Part shown: piece by piece, positions 33,429 to 44,880 of the stretch
How the letters are laid out: every line of letters begins with the position of its first letter
Numbering within the stretch: the first letter of the stretch is position 1
Source of the DNA: Sambucus nigra
Taxonomy: Eukaryota; Streptophyta; Magnoliopsida; Dipsacales; Adoxaceae
DNA: 64,000 nt
NCBI GenBank assembly: GCA_949130495.1
Contig: OX422207.1
Coordinates: 786,460,384-786,524,383, forward strand
Reading direction: 5' to 3'
Made by a program: the position numbers and the translations under genes
The notes under the pieces: generated by a model
What the model was told of the DNA's origin: nothing
Databases searched by the model: none
The model's input: the letters and a program-made list of their open reading frames with translations, nothing else

Positions 33429-35012
33429 TTGTGTTCGCATGTGTGTCATACGCTAGTTTTTTTTGGTTTCATGATATTTATGTTTACTAGCGTTGTGACA
33501 TGTAATTTTTGTATGTTTTATTTTTTTTGAAAAATACAAAAAGATTTTTTTTTGATAAAATTTTTGAAAAATCCAAAAAGATTTTTGTTTTTTGTTTGCA
33601 CCGTTTATGGATGAACACTTTCAATGACCGAGTCACAACATCATTTCATTTTTTTCATGTGACTATTTGATAGTGTTTTGAGACAATAGGTCAATTCATC
33701 CATGTGCTTTATAATGTTTGGAATCATTAAGATGTAATTTAGTGTTACTTCCTACATGTTTGACTCATGTTTCCTTTATTGCACACATGCACGGATTTGT
33801 TTGATTATTGTGCTTGTCTTATCACATGTTGGTTGGGTGTTTTCACTTCAATCCTTTCCTTAAAACTAACCAAGCGCGATAAATTTTTGATAAGGAAACT
33901 GTGCATATAAGAACCGTTTTGTGAGTTTGTGTGCTTTATTTAAAAAATGGGGAAGGGCTGCGAAAGGTGCATTTTGCCTTTGCGAATAGTAAGCCACCGT
34001 TAAATTGGACCTAAAAAATGGAGGAATTTTATTATCCGGGGTCCAAAGAGATTTAAAGAGCCCGAAAAAATTGAAAGGCAATAAAAAGAAATTCATGCCA
34101 AATTATGGGCCATTTAGGTTTTTGCACCAATTCTCCAAAGTTTGAGAATTTAGTTTAACACCTCTAAAAGAAAATATATATGAGGGAGTTTGGTTGGAGA
34201 TTTTTAACGGATTTGCACGTCCTTGAAAATCTTGAAAAAGCGCTAAATTGTTTTGGACGATATTGGTGTGGAAATCATTTGACTTTGATTTGTTGATTTG
34301 CATAAGACGATGTCATCTAAATTCAACAAATTTTTACACCTAAGGATACCTTTGATGTTCATTCGTTAGGGGTACACATTTTCATCGTGCACATATGATT
34401 GATTGAGTTGATTTACCTATCGAATGTGTTCACACCCATTCATTCCGTTTCCATGACTTGGTTGTTTGAGTCTAAATCCATGGTGTGATTTTTGTATCAT
34501 ATTTTTTTAAATGGTATCTATTTTTTGTGTTTTGTATAAAAAATTGAAAAATCAAAAATAGTTTGTGTATTTTTTGAATACCGTGACACCCCGATTTTTC
34601 TTGTTTGATTCATTCTTCTTATTTGTCTATTTGGGGACATCATAAAAAGGGGGAGAAAGAATTATCTTATTCTGGGGGAGTTTTTGAGATTTGACTTATG
34701 CGTTCATCATAAATTAGTATCTATGTTTGTCTCATTTCAAACTCGATACGTCACTTGGTATTTTTTCTTTATCTCATGTGTGTAGGTACTACATTGATGA
34801 TCACTGAATTGCACACCCTGATGAGAAAAGATTTGAGATTTTGAAGATTGAAGATTTGAAGTTTTAAAGATTTGAAGAACAAACGATGAAGACTTATTCA
34901 TTTGTATCTTTCCAGTTTTGGGTTCATGGAAGGGTAGATTTGTATAGGCAATTTTGTTATTTGATAATTCGGATTTTTTACGTATGTACCGGCATAGACA
35001 TAGGGGGAGATT
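33429..35012 (+). other. Internal non-coding region of unit 2
   Basis: Aligns with 29651-31261 with small indels. No defensible coding sequence. Ends with tagggggagat. Confidence 0.7.
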
Positions 35013-36187
35013 TATAAGGACATTTTTCTCATGTCCAACATGTTACATTTATGTATGTCGTACGCCGCTACATTTGACACGTCACCTCACGATCTCACAT
35101 GACGGCCTCTATCCGAATTCCAAGAATCAAGCATTCAACATCTCCATTAATGTGTCCCACATATGCCTCAACGACTTCACGTTCCACGATTTTAGGGACT
35201 TAATGCAAGTGGTACGCAAGAGAAGTCAAAACAGTGAAAAAAGGCACGATATGGAAGTTCAAGGGCATTTTCGTAATTTTACAGCCATAGTCCGGAGATC
35301 TGGTCAACTGGAAAGTTGAAGAGCTCGCCGCAACGAAGATACTGGAAGAAACGGCACCTCAATCCGAGCTACGGTGAAGGAGTTATGACCTTTTGAAGTT
35401 GGAGAAAATTCCTTGAAGAATGCTGTTTTTTTTAATCCCAAACCAGAGATGTACCCCAAACCGATGTACCCCAAACCGCATGAGGTACCCCAAACCGGTT
35501 CGGGGTACCTGTACGCTGGATAGAATTTCAGTGTTTTTATTTTGCAAAACTCTTCATCTGTTTTGCTATTTAAACCACCTTCGGGGGAGCAGTTTTGCAA
35601 GACTTTGGAAGACGTTTTTGAGAGTCCAAATACCTCTAGTCTTCATATTTTTTGAGTCCTAAGACTCAAGTTTTGATTCACACAATTGCTAATCCTTTGT
35701 GAATCTTTTTGGTAACCCAAGAACACAACCTTATGTTTGCTCAAACCTTTGTGGAGAGATCTTTGCAACCGAGGGCTGCGTGTCATTGCTGAGGGAGTCT
35801 CTACAAAGTTTTATGGCTGCGTGTCATTGAGGAGTGCTGCGGTTCTTCCTTTGTTGATTGGACTGAGGTTCATGTGGGTTCGCTGCGTGTGGATTCATTG
35901 CTGACGACACCGACCGACGCCTGCGGGTATTCGTGTGTCACTGTATTTCATTGTAATCCGTGTAAGTTGCGATTTACTTATTATAGTGAAATAAAAGGTT
36001 TTTGCCCTGCGGGGATTTTTTCCTGAAACTTGTTTCGCATACTTTATTTGTTTATGGGTTAACACACGCACCGTAGATGCATGTTTAGGGGTTGAATTTA
36101 TTTGATTTAAAAGTAGACTCTAATTAAATAAGGGTTACTTGGAATCTTGCAAAATCTAATATAAATCAGTATTACACGACGTTTTCA
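35013..36187 (+). repeat. LTR 3 of the array
   Basis: Aligns with LTRs 1 and 2. Its first dinucleotide is TA in place of TG (tataagg). Ends CGTTTTCA, followed by the target duplication ATTTT. Confidence 0.9.
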
Positions 36188-36272
36188 ATTTTGTGTTTAT
36201 TTTTTTAGCCACACATAGTTTTGATATTTTTTATATTTGTTTAACAATATGTTTGGTTAAACAAGTTTTTAG

Positions 36273-36450
36273 CCTCACTACTTTGACTGTGTTGGCTGAC
36301 TTCATGGGCACAACTGGCTCATCGACTGTAATTCTGACTATAATTCTGCTTCCAGTGACGATCATCTACCACCAGTACTTTGAGATGTTTGAGAAGGAGA
36401 AATCCAAGAAGGGATCAAGTGTCCCCAACATTTCAGTATGGGCTCTATAA
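36273..36450 (+). pseudogene. Fragment of a Sec61 alpha gene (C-terminal region)
   Basis: The frame LTVLADFMGTTGSS, then VTIIYHQYFEMFEKEKSKKG, matches the last transmembrane helix and cytosolic tail of eukaryotic Sec61 alpha, the pore subunit of the ER translocon (usual pattern LTVLADFMGAIGSG, then VTIIYQYFE-FEKE). A small internal duplication (ctgtaattctgactataattctg) disrupts the helix, an extra His is present and the terminal residues differ. A gttttttag acceptor-like sequence precedes it. It is a fragment, plausibly captured by the Helitron whose 3' end is at 39309. Confidence 0.72.
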
Positions 36451-36896
36451 TCTTGCTACAACATTTCAATATGACCCAAGGTACACATCCTGAACAGTTG
36501 GGTTCTTTTAAAATCTAATTTCATTGATTGTGTATTCTAAAGTTATTTAATTTCGGAAGAAAACGAGTTTTTTCATGTTTTCTTAATTCTCTCTTTTTCT
36601 GTCTATGCTTTTCTTGAAGAAAAGGAGATGAATGTGGAAGGTTGGTTTTAATGGGCGGTAACTAACAACTACTTGGGTAACATTATTTAGGTATTTTCTA
36701 ATTTCTATACCTTGCCAAAGTATTGGGGAATAAAAGTATAGTTGACTATTGACATAAAAGTATTGGGGCATAAAAGTATAGTTGATGAAACATAGTTAAG
36801 AAAAAATTATATTAGTATCAAAACTCAAAAGTTCAATATTCATGTCTACTAGCAATATGCGCAATCATTAGTTGGAAATGTCTGGCAATAGTTAAC

Positions 36897-36976
36897 AATA
36901 TGCCTAATTATTAGTTGAAAATGTCTGGCAATATGCCTCATAGTTAGGCATATTTCAACTAATAATTAGGCATATT
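36897..36976. repeat. Inverted repeat (hairpin)
   Basis: atgcctaattattagttgaa and its inverse ttcaactaataattaggcat flank a short loop; arms of at least 20 bp are perfect. Confidence 0.85.
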
Positions 36977-37095
36977 AGTTGTTCATGAAATGTGTTTAGT
37001 TATTCATAATCATCTGCTGATTTAAATTTTGTTGCTCATGACATCTTATTGGCTTTGAATTTCAGCAGGTACGCAGTAGCAGCAGGTGGGCATTT

Positions 37096-37510
37096 GGGGG
37101 GGGGGGGGGCTGAGTGGTGATCGCACCAACAGGTAGGGGTGATGTCAAGGGTTTAGTGGTGGCGGGTTGAGAGGGGGGGGGGGGGGGGCAGCAGCAGGAG
37201 GTTAGTGTGTGGGGGGGGGGGGGGGGAGGGGAGGTAGCAGCTGGTTGGGGGTGGGGGGGGGGGGGGGTGGGGTGGGGTGTGGAGAGGGGGGCTGAGTGTG
37301 ACAAGTTGGGGCGGCAAGGGGTGATGGGCGGGGTCTGAGTGGTGATGGCACCGGCAGGTAGGGGGTGATGTCAGGGGCTGAGTGGTGGCGGGTTGGGGTG
37401 TCAGGTGGGTCGGAAATTAGTTGGGGGGGGGGGCAGCAGCAGGTTAGTGGGGTGGGGTGAAGGGAGGCAAGAGAGGGTGGGGTGGGGGGGGTTGGAGTGG
37501 GGGCTGAGAT
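37096..37510 (+). repeat. G-rich minisatellite, about 225-bp unit
   Basis: ctgagtggtgat-gcacc at 37110 recurs at 37335, followed by matching caggtagggg, tgatgtca and gtggcgggttg words. Runs of 8-16 G separate the words. It is followed on the right by a C/T-rich tract (37525-37625). The minus-strand proline-rich frames here are by-products. Confidence 0.85.
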
Positions 37511-38699
37511 GACTTCATAGCAGCAGTTCGCCCTCACTCTCCCTCTCCCCTGCCCAAAGTTCTCTCCCTCTCCTCTCCCTTTCCCCTCTCTCGGATCTCC
37601 CTCTCCTCTCCTCTCCCTCCCCCACCTTCCCTCTCTACTTCGGTCAGGACAGCCACTGCTTCGGTCTCCTCTCACTGGTAATTCTTTTTTTAGTTTGTTA
37701 TCTTATTTTATGGATATTATCATATTGATTTTGTAATTATATGAATTCATTCTTTTTCTCCATTTTCATCCTAATTGTTATTTGTATTCTATTTATATTC
37801 TATATGCCATAAGATTTTAATGTATGGTAATCTGCTTCGTTCATACGATGTACAAGGTAATCATGAATGGTGGCAAAAATCAATGGAATTTGTTCCCAAA
37901 TTTTGATTAGAATACCTATGCTATTTTGATAAGAATATCTGTGCTATTTCATATTTAGTTATTCTTTATTCCCAGTTTTTTTTCATTTTTATCCAAGGCT
38001 GAAAACGAGTGCACTATTGTGTTTAGTTGAAGCCATGTAGAGTTTTGAGTACTTTAGCAGTTTTGAGTGTGTGTGGGAATTATATAACACTTTAATTGAA
38101 TATGACATTCTATCCTTTATTCAGGCATTTTAATTTAATGTCCAAGTGCTGCCATGGATTTCTATTAAGGTAAATTTGCCCACAATCCATAAAAAATGAC
38201 CCATTTCGTATTCTTTTGTTTATTTTAGGGGATTACTTAGACTTTGTACAAGTAAATGCCATTGTACTAACTCTATTTTAGGGGACTTCTTTATTTTTTG
38301 TAATTAATGTTTATTAGTTTGTTACCATTCATGGGTAATATTTATTGTTGTAATTGGTGGTTCATCTACAAGTTTAAATTTGAATTGGGGTCTTCGTAAT
38401 CATGAAAATCTTTGCAGGTGATATATATGTATTGTGAAGAAACCTAAAGAGGCAAAGCCTATGGAGAAGTTGACAGGTGATATACAAGCCTATGTAAAGA
38501 TAAATAAAAATGTCCAACTTCATTCTCATTGTTTCTTTGTAATTATCAGGTGCGTATAGAGATCACAATGATGGTCTTAAGGTATGTATAGAGACATACT
38601 TGGGAGAATAAGTGTTACAGAGAAGTTTACGACAAAGCTTACGGTATGTAAAAAAAATAAGATTTTGGATTTGTTTACGACAAAACATGCTATTTTTTT

Positions 38700-39309
38700 T
38701 TATATTGTTGGATTTGTTATCCCTTGAGAAGGGTGGATAGTTTAATAAACAAAGGAGACTATGCCCAATTTTTTTAAAACTTTGACACTTTGTTTATATA
38801 ATATTTTACCAGCTCTTTCAATTTACTAACTATATTTTTTTGTATCAGGTCGCATTTGGAAAAGAACGGGCAATAATTATAGTGGAACATTGAAGCTTTT
38901 GTTTGGCGAATTTGTTTTTTTCTATATTGTTGGATTTGCCGTTATCCCTTGAGAAGGGTGGATAGTACAATAAACAAAGAAGACTCTCGCCAATTTTTTT
39001 AAAACTTCGACACTTTGTTTTTTTGAGACAATGACAATTCATTTGATGAATATTTTGTATATTTCATATTATATGTGAATTTGTTTGATAAATTTTGACT
39101 ATTTGAATGTTGTTGGACTATTTATTGTTTGTTAAGCATGGTGAATAATTTATAAACAAAAGAGATTATGGCCAATTGTTATAAATTACGTTTTTTTATT
39201 AACGATATTTTCCCGTTTTGCAATTACGTACTTTAAAAATTTTCGTCGTTTTCTAATTACGCGCTTACGAAATTTTTGCTGTGCCTTCAGGCACGGGCAT
39301 TTCGCTAGT
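38700..39309 (+). mobile_element. Helitron 3' end with tandem subterminal copies
   Basis: A hairpin gtgccttcaggcac (39281-39294) sits 10 bp before CTAGT (39305-39309), followed by A: the canonical Helitron 3' end. Upstream, a segment containing ttatcccttgagaagggtgg occurs at about 38717 and 38938, and in a more diverged form at 39118. A related 3' end lies at 47158-47329. The 5' end of this Helitron was not identified. Confidence 0.72.
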
Positions 39310-42300
39310 ATATATATATATAAAAGGAGTAGAATATTTTTACTATTCCATAAGATGATAAACTAAGTAGGGGTGAGGATTATGCCAACAAAGCAACAAA
39401 TGGAGGGTGAGATCAAGATATATACAATAATACTATGTACCTTACCACATTTCATGTTATACTCTAATTGTAATTACAATTGTATCCTAATAAAATTTTT
39501 TCCCACCCATTTTATTCCTAAAATTTTACTTTAATTCAAATATGAAGGTCATATTCGTAACACACTGAAAAGAGAAAAAGGGAACATTGATTTCCTTTGT
39601 ACTTTTCAACATCCTCCCATAAGAATCTTGCCGCCAAACATCTAGATTTCTCTCTCTAACCCAGTCGTCCCCCGCACCCCACCATCCCACAACTCCCACT
39701 CTCTGAAAACCAAATCAACACCCTTAAACCACATCAACAGACCAACAATTTATGTGGGAAGATCCATCGAAAGACCCTCTCTTTCTCTTAGTCCGTTTGG
39801 AGTGAGAAGGTATAGATTTGAGATATTTTCTGTTGGGTATGTATTTTTTTTTAAAGATTTTTCCCTTATGGACTTTAAGGTTTTGAGTTTTATATGGGCT
39901 TTAGATATGGGTATATATATTTTGCAGGAGCACGCTTGATGGGAGGTGTGCTCTATTCTCTGTCTCATCCTATCGTGTAAAGGGGAGATGTGTAATATTT
40001 ACTCAGCATCTGTGTACATGGGAGAGGTTTAATATTTCGGTGGTTTTGATGTGTTTAATGCTGTTTTTTCCTATTGTTTTGTTGCATATTTATCCTTTTT
40101 TGTTGCAGGTTTTAGTGTCCTGTATGGTTCCGGTGATGAGTGTTTTTTTTCAGATCTGATCTCAAGGTAGAAAACCATTTTGACGTTTTTTTGGGTGTTT
40201 TATTTCAACCCCTATTTTCTTTCAATAGACCGGATGGTTAAGTTTTTTAATTTAAAGGATGTTGTGTCTAAAAAGACCAAATTATCCCATTTTAACCCAA
40301 AGCTAGCAGGTATGGCATCTCATTCTCAATATTGTAGATTTTTTGTAGATTTTTTGGTGCGATCTGAAAATATATGGTTTCGATTTTGAAGTTTTCTAAT
40401 GTTGATTTGTTTTTTAGGGTTTTTTGTACATGCTCTATTAGGTAGCTAAAGCATCCATTTATGGGTAGGATTCAAAGGGGCTTTTGATTTGTTTCAAAAT
40501 TAGGGCTTTTTTTATGGGTAAGATATGTATTAAAGCTTTCTCTGCATTTATGAATATATATGTGTGGTTTCGATTTAGGATTCAAAGGGTCTTTTGATTT
40601 GTTTCAAAATTAGGGCTTTTTTTCGATTTTGGGTTCTTTGTTTCTTTTATGTATATATCAATGCGGTTTCGACATTAATTTATGAATATGCATACAAAGA
40701 TGGGAATTTAACATGTGGATTTTTTGCATTTTATCTTATGCAGAATGGAGACCGCTAGACTTCATGGATTTTAATTCTACGGTATTAACACTTTTTTTTT
40801 TACTTCTGAGGTTTGATTTACGATTTCTAACTTCATTAGTTTTTGATTCATTTTTATAACTCCAATATATTTTATTTAATTGACACTAGCCGTGGTATCA
40901 TTGTTTGCTTTTAGGGTGCAAATTAGTTTGGGGAAAATAAATGTCAACTTTATATCAGTGTTTGGTTTTGGGACTAACAACTAATATACTTCACAAGGAC
41001 AGTATATGACACGCGAATGATTATTATTTCTGGATTTCTTTATTTTTCTTCTACTGTCATTTTTTTCCTTTTTGTGGGAATTAATATATGTATTGGAGGG
41101 CAGTGCATGATTCGATCACAAGATGTTGCACGCAATATTAAGACCATTCTCATGAAGAAAGTCTGGGGGTGAGAGGGGTCTTTGAGCATAATTTGGAAGG
41201 ATGATGCGTCAATGCTTACTTTAGTTTGTTTGATTTTATGATTATTTAATTTTTTATTAGATATAATCGGAGACTCAATCCCGAGTTTAAAGTTGTGAGT
41301 TACATGTTTGTGAAATTATTTGTTGTTCCATTTATTCACTTATTCTATTAATCAGTTTAAAGTTGTGAGTTACATGTTTATGAAATTCTTTGTTGTTCCA
41401 TTTATTCACTTATTCTATTAATCAATTAGATATTGGGGTTGTTTTACTGTATATATTGTTGAGTTTCCTTTCCATTATCTTTATAGTTTTTCTGTTTCAA
41501 GGCATCAATGTATCAACGCATTAACATATAGACAGGGTTTTGTGTTTCTCATATTGGGTTCTAATAAATTTGTTTGATATGACTTCATTACTTGGTTGAA
41601 ACATGAGCGTTGATTATGATGATTATTTGATTATGTGTTGACACGTGTCTTTATTTTTAGATGGAATCCTATTACACCAATGGTATCCGTAAGCATGCTA
41701 TGCAATGCCGATCTGACAAATGGATAAAATCTTTTGCTGAAGAGTGAAGCACATTCGAAAAGAAATGACATCTCTTAAGGCGAACATTCGGTATACAAGG
41801 TAAGTTTCGGGAGATGCCACATTTCTGTTGTGGCTTATTTGTTTGTTTTGTTCTCTATTAACTCATTTTATTTATGGTATTATAATTTGTTTTATAAAAC
41901 CCAATAGGTTTCTCTATTTACAGTATCACAGTTTGTTATCGCCTTTTCCAAGCATCTGCATTATTGGGAATTTTCTAAAAATTGTGTGTGATAATTGTGA
42001 GTGACAATTTTGTTTACCGTGACATGGGGGGAATGTCCTCGCCTTGAGGTGAAATGATATTTTTCTCCGCCTGGTGTAACTTTCTTAATGGTTGCAAACA
42101 TTTACTTGGCTACTTGGTGTAACTTTCTTAAACTTCTTCTTTGTTTTACATATTACATATTACTGTCAGGGAATAATGCACATTAAGTGGTTAACATGGC
42201 TGGAGCTCAATGAATCTTTCTTATACCACGTGGATGCGAAAAGGTTTAACATGGTAAGCCTAAGTCTCTATTGAAATTTTCAATGATAGACATTATAATA

Positions 42301-43260
42301 CTCTTTTGGGTAATTAGTGTCCATTCCCGATTTCCATACCACTACCTTCATATGTTTATTGGATCTAAGATTGTTTAAGTTTCTATTTTTTATGTGTTTG
42401 TCATGAAATTGAGTGCTTATGGACTATGGCGTAAGTTTCTTTCTTATACCACGCGGATTCATTTTTTTGTTTTTGGAGTTATTTTCGAACTTCTCCTTCT
42501 GTAGTAGGCTTTCCTTTCGTGTAAATTTCCGACATGTAAGTCAAATTCTAAAATTGTGACCTGTAGCAGCAATAGTGCGTGTTTTGGCTTAGAGAGGTTA
42601 CAACTGGACTTTAACACAGGTTGTAAGTAAATAGCTACTTCTAACTTATACTGCTAAACAAGGTGGATTCATCAAATGTATGTATGATGCATATATGCAG
42701 CAGCTAAATAGTTATTTCTATTTCCTGCATACTGCTAAATAGTTACTTCTATGCTGCATATATGGTCCATAGTGCTAAATATATATGCTAAATTTATGGT
42801 GCATATTGCATACTGCTAAATAGATTTGGGAACATATGGTTTACGATGAGAGTTTTTTTCCTTTATATTTCTTACTCTTAATCTTCTTATGAAGAAATTC
42901 TCTTTGTTATTTATATTGAGGTACCTGACCTAGCTCAGCTCCCTCCACGTGACACATCCTGCGCCACATCAGCCGGTTAATAATTTCACAAACATGCAAG
43001 AAATGAACTATTTCCATGTATATCTGCGGCCCTATATATTTTGCTTTTCAAGAAGTGTTATATTTTTTTATTTTTATTTTTTTATTTTGTTATGATTATA
43101 GAACAAATACTAGTTCCAATATGTGATTAGCTATCTTTTGCTATATTATCTTTTGCTTATATATATTATCAAATCTTATGACGGACCACTAATTTTTGGG
43201 TTTTAATTCTTACATCTACGTTTGAAAATATTTTAGAGAGGGATTTGAAATCTATATTGG
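39310..43260. other. Helitron interior without recognised genes
   Basis: AT-rich, with short frames only. Exon-like stretches followed by gtaag donors occur at about 41662-41800 and 42175-42255 but match nothing I know. The phrase ttcaaaggggcttttgattt recurs near 40470 and 40580. Tandem ctgctaaatag-type words lie at 42650-42830. Confidence 0.35.
41284..41423. repeat. Tandem duplication, 70-bp unit, two copies
   Basis: agtttaaagttgtgagttac at 41284 and again at 41354; the copies differ at a few positions only. Confidence 0.92.
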
Positions 43261-43264
43261 GTCA

Positions 43265-43396
43265 CAACTCTATGGGATCTTTGGGGCAGCGGTGATGATG
43301 GACATTTGCTCAAAGTGCTACAGAGACGTGGGAGTCAAAGAAGAGGAAGCATCTTCTACTAAATCTATGATAAAGAAGAGAAATCAACTTCTGTAA
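43265..43396 (+). pseudogene. A20 zinc-finger (stress-associated protein type) fragment
   Basis: The frame QLYGIFGAAVMMDICSKCYR, then DVGVKEEEASS, matches the second half of the A20 zinc finger of plant SAP proteins (usual pattern GFFG...NLCSKCYRD). The Cys-x2-Cys pair is kept, but the first Cys pair is missing because the match begins within the domain. There is no AN1 finger downstream; the frame ends in TAA. Likely a captured exon piece. Confidence 0.6.
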
Positions 43397-43866
43397 GCAT
43401 GTTCTCTCTCAATATATGTATATTTTTTGTTTCGATTTTTTTTTAACTTTTCTCAACCTCTTGCTAAAAAAAGGATACCAAAACTCACAGGCGTGAAGTG
43501 TGAAGAAAGATGCCAACGTGTGAAAATTCTAAATTAAAAGGCCTAAAGTGGGTATAAGATACCAATGAGTTTAGCTCACACACACTCCGATTTACACCAC
43601 TAGGTACACCACAATCACATAAGATTAAAAAAAAGTGGGATCCATAATTCATGAAAACCAAACCACAATCACCAAAACTACTCTTCAACATCTATATAAA
43701 AGGATAAATACGAAACTGCTACTGCTCTTCTTAAGACAATTTCACAATAAAGTGAAGGACTTAACGTAATCTGATTAATGACCCCACTGTATGCTGAAGT
43801 GTAAAATATGGATGGTACACCCCTGTGAACTAATCCAGCATGTCTTTTGACTGCCAATTGTTTAAT

Positions 43867-44127
43867 GAGAGAACTTTGAGATCAATTCATCAACATAAAT
43901 GATGATATCATCTATGCGAGGTCGCACTGTGACTTGGGGCTGGAGCATCCATGTCATAAACTGGTGAAGAGCCTCTGGATATGGAGGTTTAGATGCGCAA
44001 CTGGCCATTTTATTTGTGAATTTAAATTGGACAACTGCAAGCTTCCTTCAGATTCCCCCAGTGCATACTCAAATGGAGATACACCATACATGATTGCATA
44101 TAGAGTGCAACCTAAGGACCAAATGTG
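43867..44127 (-). pseudogene. STK16-like Ser/Thr kinase exon fragment, antisense
   Basis: On the minus strand the sequence reads IWSLGCTLYAIMYGVSPFEY, then ALGESEGSLQLSNLNSQIKWP, and further on a decayed tail with QPQ and R.R.DDIIIHVDEL-like pieces. This is kinase subdomains IX-XI of the plant STK16/MPSK1-like family: the DIWSLGC box, then the long GES insert. Frameshifts interrupt it after KWPVA. The ATP-binding and catalytic loops are absent. Its opposite orientation relative to its neighbours fits capture by a Helitron. Confidence 0.75.
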
Positions 44128-44529
44128 AGTTCTTTCGTCAATATGACTATATGCGAGTTAATTTTTTATTAAGTTATTGTTTTGAAACATAACCCTTCCC
44201 ATTCACTGTTTTTTGGTACTGAAGTATGTAATTTTTCTAACATGTGTCTTTGAGATTATTAATGGTTGAAGAACAAGTGTACTCCAAGTTGGATGTAAAA
44301 GGTCAAATTTAAGCAACTACTTTGTTATATTCTATTCTCATTTGTGGAAGAATATTATATGTTTGAATATATTCCATAAACAAGATAGTATAGTCTAATA
44401 GTTTTAGGTTTGATATATGTTTGAATATATTCCATAAACAAGATATAGGGACTTCTATTATTAAGGTTATCAATTATTCTACCCTATATTAAAGGTTATC
44501 TTTATTCTTCTGTCAATCCCTTTTCCTTT

Positions 44530-44880
44530 CTCTTTAGATCAAAGTGGAATGCAATGTATCCCCCTAAAGTGGCAGTTTTCGCGTGAAGGTGTGTGCATAA
44601 TATTCTTCCTTTAGATGATAACATCCAAGGATTGGTAGTGAGACGAGCTTCACAATGCAAATATTATTTTAAATCAGTTGAATCCATGCTCCATCTGCTC
44701 ATCCAAGGTCCCATAGCCAATGTTTTTTGGCAGCATTTTGCTAACCTGATTGGAGTGAAGATAAACAATGTATGCCATCTCATCTCTTCCCCTGGCACAA
44801 TGATTACTTTGAAATCATCAATCCCTCAAAATGATATTATCCAGAAGAGATTCTTGCTAAAAATTGAACCAAGGTAATTC
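44530..44880 (+). pseudogene. LINE reverse-transcriptase C-terminal zinc-binding fragment
   Basis: The frame WNAMYPPKVAVFA, then RCVHNILPLDDNIQ, then SVESMLHLLIQGPIANVFW matches the zf-RVT region found after the RT domain in plant L1-like LINEs (W-x-PPK..F.WR..-N.LP.-DN pattern). A TGA replaces the Trp codon at 44585. Only this domain is present. Confidence 0.7.

Larger units (their letters stand above)
27484..36187 (+). mobile_element. Tandem LTR-gag-LTR-gag-LTR array of a copia-like gag-only element
   Basis: Three LTRs of 1174-1175 bp (27484-28657, 31262-32435, 35013-36187) alternate with two internal regions of about 2.6 kb. Each internal region has a tRNA-Met primer site, one gag ORF and a purine tract. 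The whole array, not each unit, is bounded by the 5-bp direct repeat ATTTT (27479-27483, 36188-36192). This structure arises by unequal recombination between LTRs or by template events before integration. No protease, integrase, RT or RNase H is present, so both units are non-autonomous. Confidence 0.92.

Noticed and set aside
37062..37675. Proline-rich minus-strand frames over the G-rich tract
   Set aside because: By-product of poly-G runs; no domain or start context.
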